Shown here piece by piece: positions 58,813 through 64,000 of a stretch of 64,000 bases of DNA. The DNA is from Pseudomonas fluorescens (GTDB lineage: Bacteria > Pseudomonadota > Gammaproteobacteria > Pseudomonadales > Pseudomonadaceae): contig NZ_CABVIY010000006.1 of NCBI RefSeq assembly GCF_902498195.1, forward strand, positions 310,001-374,000, given 5' to 3'. The stretch's first letter is position 1. Every line of letters starts with the position of its first letter. Under the pieces are notes generated by a model, which searched no databases, was not told the DNA's origin, and worked only from the letters and a program-made list of their open reading frames with translations. The position numbers and the translations under genes were made by a program.

Positions 58813-59277
58813 TTACGCACGGCCCTGCAGGTACGTCGCGTAATCCGGGATCCGGTGCGCATGCGCCTGGTCCATCAGCGGGCTGCTGAGCAGGTAGTCG
58901 GCGCTGCATTCATTGCACGCCACCGGAATGTTCCAGACCGCCGCGACCCGCAGCAACGCCTTGATGTCCGGGTCGTGTGGCTGCGGTTCGAACGGGTCCC
59001 AGAAGAACACCAGCATGTCGACCCGTTGCTCGGCGATGCGCGCACCGAGCTGTTGGTCGCCGCCCAGCGGGCCGCTGATCATGCTCTCCACGGGCAAGTC
59101 GAGACGTTGTTGCAATAACAACCCCGTGGTGCCGGTGGCCACCAGTTCATGTTGCGCGAGCCGGTCTTTCTGCCGCTCGGCCCAGTCCAGCAAAAACACT
59201 TTGCAGTGGTCATGGGCGACCAGGGCGATGCGCTTGCGCGCGGCCATGGTTTTTTGGGTGAAGGTAATTCCGATCAT
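58813..59277 (-). CDS. mgsA: Methylglyoxal synthase
   Basis: Converts dihydroxyacetone phosphate to methylglyoxal and phosphate. It is 154 aa. Motifs are IALVAHDHCK, TGTTGLLLQQ, GPLGGDQQLGARI with the catalytic Asp, and VFFWDPFEPQPHDPDI. Start at 59277. It sits next to the glucose catabolic genes. Confidence 0.96.
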   Translation of the reverse strand: MIGITFTQKTMAARKRIALVAHDHCKVFLLDWAERQKDRLAQHELVATGTTGLLLQQRLDLPVESMISGPLGGDQQLGARIAEQRVDMLVFFWDPFEPQPHDPDIKALLRVAAVWNIPVACNECSADYLLSSPLMDQAHAHRIPDYATYLQGRA

Positions 59278-59306
59278 CGATGACGCTCCGGAAATGGCAC
59301 GCACCT

Positions 59307-59408
59307 TGTAGGAGCGAGCCCTGCTCGCGATGAGCTGTCAGACACCGCGGGGCATCAGGTTCCCTGCGTTATCGTTGACGACCATCGCGAGCAGGGCTCG
59401 CTCCTACA
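59307..59408. repeat. REP-type repeat, TGTAGGAGCGAGCCCTGCTCGCGATG family
   Basis: Arms 59307-59332 and 59383-59408, perfect 26-bp complements. It is a different REP subfamily from the GTGGGAGCGGGCTTG type. Between gap and mgsA, both on the minus strand. Confidence 0.92.
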
Positions 59409-59420
59409 GGTAGGGGGGGC

Positions 59421-60422
59421 TTATTCAGCGTTACACAGCGCCAGGCAGTTATCGAGCATGCGGTTGGAGAAGCCCCATTCGTTGTCGTACCAGGCCAGCA
59501 CCTTGAGCAGCTTGCCGCTGGATTTGGTGTGGTTGGCGTCGAAGATCGACGACAGCGGGTTGTGATTGAAGTCGCTGGAGACCAGCGGCAGGGTGTTGTA
59601 GCCGAGGATCCTGGAGTGCAGGCTGGCCTGCTTGAGCAGTTCGTTGACTTCATCGGCCGACGCTTCGCGCTTGAGCTGTACGGTCAGGTCCACCAGCGAC
59701 ACGTTGATCACCGGCACGCGCACCGCCATGCCGGTCAGTTTGCCCGCCAGTTCCGGCAGCACCAGGCCGACGGCTTCAGCGGCGCCGGTCTTGCTCGGGA
59801 TCATGTTCTGGGTGGCGGAACGGGCGCGGTACGGGTCGGTGTGATAGACGTCGGTCAGGTTCTGGTCGTTGGTGTAGGCGTGGATGGTGGTCATCAGGCC
59901 GCTTTCGATGCCCAGCTCGCGGTGCAGCACCTGGGCCACCGGGGCCAGGCAGTTGGTGGTGCACGAGGCGTTGGAAATAATCTGGTGCGACTGGCGCAGA
60001 ATGTCGTGGTTGACGCCATACACCACGGTGGCGTCGGCGCCCTTGGCCGGGGCCGAGATGATCACTTTGCGGGCGCCGGCCGTAATATGCGCGGCGGCTT
60101 TGGCGCGGTCGGTGAACAGACCGGTGCATTCGAATACCACATCAATCTTTTCCGCAGCCCAGGGCAGGTCGGCCGGGTTGCGAATGGCGCTGACCGCGAT
60201 ACGGTCGCCGTTGACGGTCAGGCTTTCCTGATCGTGCTGGACATCGGCGTCGAACGTGCCGTGAACAGTGTCGTACTTGAGCAAGTGCGCATTGATCGCG
60301 CTGTCGCCCAGGTCATTGATGGCGACGATCTGCAAATCCTGACGATAGCCTTGGGTATAGAGTGCGCGAAGGACGTTACGGCCAATGCGGCCAAAACCAT
60401 TGATTGCTATTCGAAGAGTCAT
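59421..60422 (-). CDS. gap: Type I glyceraldehyde-3-phosphate dehydrogenase
   Basis: A 333-aa glycolytic enzyme. NAD-binding INGFGRIGRNVLRAL and the active-site SNASCTTNCLAP with Cys154. It is divergent from edd with a HexR-type site in front. In Pseudomonas this copy serves the Entner-Doudoroff lower route. Confidence 0.97.
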   Translation of the reverse strand: MTLRIAINGFGRIGRNVLRALYTQGYRQDLQIVAINDLGDSAINAHLLKYDTVHGTFDADVQHDQESLTVNGDRIAVSAIRNPADLPWAAEKIDVVFECTGLFTDRAKAAAHITAGARKVIISAPAKGADATVVYGVNHDILRQSHQIISNASCTTNCLAPVAQVLHRELGIESGLMTTIHAYTNDQNLTDVYHTDPYRARSATQNMIPSKTGAAEAVGLVLPELAGKLTGMAVRVPVINVSLVDLTVQLKREASADEVNELLKQASLHSRILGYNTLPLVSSDFNHNPLSSIFDANHTKSSGKLLKVLAWYDNEWGFSNRMLDNCLALCNAE

Positions 60423-60445
60423 TTATCAGCGCCGCCGTCGTTTTG

Positions 60446-60460
60446 TTGTTGGAATTACAA
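60446..60460. promoter_or_regulatory. HexR operator 1 (gap side)
   Basis: TTGTTGGAATTACAA equals TTGT-N7-ACAA, the reported Pseudomonas HexR site. It is about 24 bp from the gap start codon. Confidence 0.78.
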
Positions 60461-60508
60461 GATTATTCGCAAAAAAATAGAAAACAAGCCTTTTTAATGG
60501 CAATATTT

Positions 60509-60523
60509 TGTTCAATCTACAAC
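60509..60523. promoter_or_regulatory. HexR operator 2 (edd side)
   Basis: TTGTTCAATCTACAA equals TTGT-N7-ACAA. It lies 120 bp before the edd ATG. It and operator 1 have the same spacing and are 63 bp apart. Confidence 0.78.
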
Positions 60524-60642
60524 GAGTGACCTGAATCAACTGGTCCAAATGGTCAACAAAGCCGTCTGTCATCCCATCGACATCGGCTTGTGATCAGCAT
60601 AGACAATCAGGTCGCCACATCCGTTAGCCTGGAGTTCTACAC

Positions 60643-62469
60643 ATGCATCCCCGCGTCCTTGAGGTCACCGAACGGCTTATCGCCCGCAGTCGCGCCACGC
60701 GTGAGGCTTACCTTGCACTGATTCGCGGTGCGGCCAGCGACGGTCCGATGCGCGGCAAGCTGCAATGCGCCAACTTCGCCCATGGCGTGGCCGGTTGCGG
60801 CAGCGATGACAAGAACAGCCTGCGGATGATGAACTCCGCCAACATTGCGATTGTTTCGTCATATAACGACATGCTCTCGGCGCACCAGCCGTACGAAGTC
60901 TTCCCGGAGCTGATCAAAAAGGCCCTGCGTGAAATCGGCTCCGTCGGCCAGTTCGCCGGTGGCACGCCGGCCATGTGCGATGGCGTGACCCAGGGCGAGC
61001 CGGGCATGGAGCTGAGCCTGCCGAGCCGCGAAGTGATCGCGCTGTCCACTGCCGTGGCGCTGTCCCACAACATGTTCGATGGCGCGTTGATGCTCGGCAT
61101 CTGCGACAAGATCGTGCCGGGCCTGATGATGGGGGCGTTGCGCTTCGGTCACCTGCCGATGATCTTCGTGCCGGGCGGGCCGATGGTGTCGGGCATTTCC
61201 AACAAGCAGAAAGCCGATGTGCGCCAGCGCTATGCCGAAGGCAAGGCCAGCCGCGAAGAGCTGCTGGAGTCGGAAATGAACTCCTACCACAGCCCGGGCA
61301 CCTGCACCTTCTACGGCACCGCCAATACCAACCAGTTGCTGATGGAAGTCATGGGCCTGCACTTGCCGGGCGCCTCCTTCGTCAACCCGAACACGCCGTT
61401 GCGCGATGCCCTGACCCGCGAAGCGGCGCATCAGGTGACACGACTGACCAAGCAGAATGGCAACTTCATGCCGATCGGCGAAATCGTCGACGAGCGTTCG
61501 ATCGTCAACTCAATCGTCGCGCTCAACGCCACCGGCGGCTCGACCAACCACACCCTGCACATGCCGGCCATCGCCATGGCGGCGGGTATTCAGTTGACCT
61601 GGCAGGACATGGCCGACCTCTCCGAGGTGGTGCCGACCCTGAGCCACGTCTACCCGAACGGCAAAGCCGACATCAACCACTTCCAGGCGGCGGGCGGCAT
61701 GTCGTTCCTGATCCGCGAACTGCTGGAAGCCGGGTTGCTCCACGAAAACGTCAACACCGTGCTGGGTCACGGCCTGAGCCGCTACACCCAGGAGCCGTTC
61801 CTCGACAATGGCGAGCTGGTCTGGCGCGAAGGCGTAACTGAAAGCCTCGACGAAACCATCCTGCGCCCGGTCGCCCGCGCGTTTTCGCCAGAGGGCGGCT
61901 TGCGGGTGATGGAAGGCAACCTCGGTCGCGGGGTGATGAAGGTCTCGGCCGTTGCCCTGGAAAACCAGATCGTCGAAGCACCGGCCATGGTGTTCCAGGA
62001 TCAGCAGGACCTGGCCGATGCGTTCAAGGCCGGTTTGCTGGAAAAAGATTTTGTCGCGGTGATGCGCTTCCAGGGCCCGCGCTCCAACGGCATGCCGGAG
62101 CTGCACAAAATGACGCCGTTCCTCGGCGTGCTGCAGGATCGCGGCTTCAAAGTCGCCCTGGTGACCGACGGGCGCATGTCCGGCGCGTCGGGGAAAATCC
62201 CGGCGGCCATTCACGTCAGCCCCGAAGCTTATGTGGGTGGCGCTTTGGCGCGGGTGCAAGAGGGCGATATCATCCGCGTCGATGGCGTCAAAGGCACTTT
62301 GGAGATCAAGGTGGACGCCGAGGAATTCGCAGCGCGCACGCCGGCCAAGGGCCTGTTGGGTAACAACATCGGCACCGGTCGCGAGCTGTTCGGTTTCATG
62401 CGCATGGCCTTCAGCTCGGCGGAGCAGGGCGCCAGCGCCTTTACTTCTGCCCTGGAGACGCTTAATTGA
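60643..62469 (+). CDS. edd: 6-Phosphogluconate dehydratase
   Basis: First committed step of the Entner-Doudoroff pathway. It is 608 aa, an iron-sulfur dehydratase. Cluster Cys lie in the PAMCDGVTQG, LGICDKI and SPGTCTFYGTANTNQ stretches. GGAG before the ATG. The glk start overlaps its stop. Confidence 0.98.
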   Translation: MHPRVLEVTERLIARSRATREAYLALIRGAASDGPMRGKLQCANFAHGVAGCGSDDKNSLRMMNSANIAIVSSYNDMLSAHQPYEVFPELIKKALREIGSVGQFAGGTPAMCDGVTQGEPGMELSLPSREVIALSTAVALSHNMFDGALMLGICDKIVPGLMMGALRFGHLPMIFVPGGPMVSGISNKQKADVRQRYAEGKASREELLESEMNSYHSPGTCTFYGTANTNQLLMEVMGLHLPGASFVNPNTPLRDALTREAAHQVTRLTKQNGNFMPIGEIVDERSIVNSIVALNATGGSTNHTLHMPAIAMAAGIQLTWQDMADLSEVVPTLSHVYPNGKADINHFQAAGGMSFLIRELLEAGLLHENVNTVLGHGLSRYTQEPFLDNGELVWREGVTESLDETILRPVARAFSPEGGLRVMEGNLGRGVMKVSAVALENQIVEAPAMVFQDQQDLADAFKAGLLEKDFVAVMRFQGPRSNGMPELHKMTPFLGVLQDRGFKVALVTDGRMSGASGKIPAAIHVSPEAYVGGALARVQEGDIIRVDGVKGTLEIKVDAEEFAARTPAKGLLGNNIGTGRELFGFMRMAFSSAEQGASAFTSALETLN

Positions 62470-63425
62470 AACTGGCTTTGGTCGGTGACATCGGTGGGAC
62501 CAACGCACGGTTCGCGTTGTGGAAAAACCAGCAGCTGGAATCGGTCCAGGTGCTGGCGACGGCCGACCATGCCAGCCCGGAAGAGGCGATCAGCCTCTAC
62601 CTGAGCGGGCTGGGCCTGGCGCCGGGTTCGATCGGTTCGGTGTGCCTGTCGGTGGCCGGTCCCGTGAGCGGTGATGAGTTCAAGTTCACCAACAACCACT
62701 GGCGCCTCAGTCGCAAGGGCTTCTGTCAGACCTTGCAGGTCGAGCAACTGTTGCTGGTCAACGACTTCTCGGCGATGGCCCTGGGCATGACCCGTTTGCA
62801 GCCGGGCGAATTCCGCGTGGTCTGCGAAGGCACGCCGGAGCCGTTGCGCCCGGCGGTGGTGATCGGCCCCGGCACCGGATTGGGCGTCGGCACCTTGCTC
62901 AATCTCGGCGAAGGGCGTTTTGCCGCGTTGCCGGGTGAGGGCGGTCACGTCGATTTGCCGCTGAGCAGCCCGCGTGAGACTCAACTGTGGCAGCACATCT
63001 TCAATGAGATCGGCCATGTCAGCGCCGAAACCGCGTTGAGCGGCGGCGGTTTGCCGCGTGTCTATCGGGCGATCTGTGCGGTCGATGGACACGAACCCGT
63101 ACTCGATACCCCGGAAGCCATCACCGCCGCCGGCTTGGCGGGCGATCCGATTGCCCTGGAAGTGCTCGAACAATTCTGCTGCTGGCTCGGTCGCGTGGCC
63201 GGCAACAACGTGCTGACCACCGGTGGGCGCGGTGGCGTCTACATCGTCGGCGGCGTGATCCCGCGCTTCGCCGATTTCTTCCTCGACAGCGGCTTCGCCC
63301 GATGCTTTGCCGACAAGGGTTGCATGAGCGATTACTTCAAGGGGATACCGGTGTGGCTGGTGACCGCGCCGTATTCGGGGCTGGTTGGAGCGGGTGTGGC
63401 GCTGGAACAATCAATCCCCGCGTGA
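62466..63425 (+). CDS. glk: Glucokinase
   Basis: A 319-aa ATP-dependent hexokinase of the ROK-like/Glk group. N-terminal LVGDIGGTNARFALW, catalytic Asp in LLVNDFSAMALG, and IGPGTGLGVGTLLN. The start is TTG at 62466, overlapping the edd stop by 3 bp, so translation is coupled. It is followed by a REP and gltR. Confidence 0.95.
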   Translation: MKLALVGDIGGTNARFALWKNQQLESVQVLATADHASPEEAISLYLSGLGLAPGSIGSVCLSVAGPVSGDEFKFTNNHWRLSRKGFCQTLQVEQLLLVNDFSAMALGMTRLQPGEFRVVCEGTPEPLRPAVVIGPGTGLGVGTLLNLGEGRFAALPGEGGHVDLPLSSPRETQLWQHIFNEIGHVSAETALSGGGLPRVYRAICAVDGHEPVLDTPEAITAAGLAGDPIALEVLEQFCCWLGRVAGNNVLTTGGRGGVYIVGGVIPRFADFFLDSGFARCFADKGCMSDYFKGIPVWLVTAPYSGLVGAGVALEQSIPA

Positions 63426-63438
63426 AATGCGATCAAAA

Positions 63439-63528
63439 TGTAGGAGTGAGCCTGCTCGCGATGACGGTGTGTCAGTCAACAGAAATGTTGAATGCAAAAC
63501 CGCAATCGCGAGCAGGCTCACTCCTACA
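63439..63528. repeat. REP-type repeat, TGTAGGAGTGAGCCTGCTCGCGAT family
   Basis: Arms 63439-63462 and 63505-63528, perfect 24-bp complements. A fourth subfamily in this window, between glk and gltR. Confidence 0.92.
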
Positions 63529-63602
63529 GTGGTTTGTGGTGTTTGTAAAAATGGTGCTTAAGGCATAATCCGCCCCAATTCAAACAACAAGGACGCCGCC
63601 CC

Positions 63603-64000
63603 GTGAGCTCAGCCAGGTCGATTTTGTTGGTCGATGACGATCAAGAGATACGCGAGTTGCTGGACACCTACCTGACCCGCGCCGGTTTCCAGGTCCGTAC
63701 CACCCCCGATGGCGCCGGTTTTCGCCAGGCACTGAACGATGAACCCAGCGACCTGGTGATCCTCGACGTGATGCTGCCGGACGAGGACGGTTTCAGTCTG
63801 TGCCGCTGGATACGCCAGCACCCCAAGCGGGCGCAGGTGCCGATCATCATGCTCACCGCCAGTTCCGACGAGGCCGACCGGGTTATCGGCCTGGAGCTGG
63901 GCGCCGACGATTACCTGGGCAAACCGTTCAGCCCGCGTGAATTGCAGGCGCGCATCAAGGCTTTGTTGCGCCGGGCCCAGTTCGGCCAGGAGCGCTCCGG
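63603..64000 (+). CDS. gltR: Response regulator GltR, 3'-truncated by window edge
   Basis: The first 132 codons of an OmpR-type regulator. The receiver domain has ILLVDDDQEIREL, phospho-acceptor Asp in VILDVMLPDEDG and Lys in LGKPFSPREL. The GTG start has AGGA about 9-10 nt upstream. In P. aeruginosa GltR with GtrS controls glucose uptake; the position after glk agrees. The DNA-binding half lies outside the window. Confidence 0.9.
   Translation, partial: MSSARSILLVDDDQEIRELLDTYLTRAGFQVRTTPDGAGFRQALNDEPSDLVILDVMLPDEDGFSLCRWIRQHPKRAQVPIIMLTASSDEADRVIGLELGADDYLGKPFSPRELQARIKALLRRAQFGQERS

Overview
This 64-kb window is ordinary core chromosome of a fluorescent-group Pseudomonas. The evidence is high GC, Pseudomonas-type gene order (argJ–GST–mutT; yajQ–mscS; oprD–HIT–slyX–csp–dps–aspS–yebC–ruvCAB–tol/pal–queEC–tRNA-Lys–nadA; gap/edd/glk/gltR), and intergenic inverted repeats with a GTGGGAGCGGGCTTGCTCGCGA core, which are the REP/REPIN elements typical of P. 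fluorescens relatives. No CRISPR array, prophage, transposase, integrase or rRNA operon was seen.

Layout. (1) 1-8 kb: 3' part of purU, a 58-codon small gene, a three-gene minus-strand operon (glycosyltransferase, DUF2334 deacetylase, LPG-synthase-type membrane protein), a PctA-like chemoreceptor, a HerA-like ATPase and a DUF721 protein. (2) 8-19.8 kb: secA, argJ, GST, mutT fusion, corrinoid adenosyltransferase, a sensor kinase, panE, yajQ, mscS. (3) 19.9-39 kb: oprD with a long upstream region, HIT, slyX, a membrane-linked cold-shock-domain protein, dps, an RHH protein, fmdB-aspS, yebC, ruvCAB, ybgC-tolQRAB-pal-cpoB, queE-queC, tRNA-Lys(UUU), nadA. (4) 39-49 kb: RDD protein, cold-shock protein, and the glycine cleavage operon gcvH-gcvP-sdaA-gcvT (minus strand), preceded by a sigma-54-type promoter, three GcsR-like sites and gcsR itself; then alkA. 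(5) 49-59 kb: CoA-transferase, second chemoreceptor, YbaN protein, and a heme-uptake locus (ECF sigma, FecR anti-sigma, STN-containing TonB receptor, heme oxygenase) with Fur boxes. (6) 58.8-64 kb: mgsA, gap divergent from edd-glk with two HexR-type operators, and the start of gltR at the window edge.

How genes work together. The tol-pal block maintains the outer membrane. The gcv block degrades glycine, with sdaA turning serine into pyruvate, and GcsR is the probable glycine-responsive activator. The hxu-like block senses and imports heme, and HemO opens the ring. The last block is Entner-Doudoroff glucose catabolism.

I found no clearly new multi-gene system. The parts most worth a second look are the glycosyltransferase/deacetylase/flippase-like operon, the membrane-tethered cold-shock-domain protein, the ArgR-like 21-bp repeats and long leader region at oprD, the REPIN lying inside the gcv operon, and the unoccupied tRNA-Lys site that hosts islands in P. 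aeruginosa.
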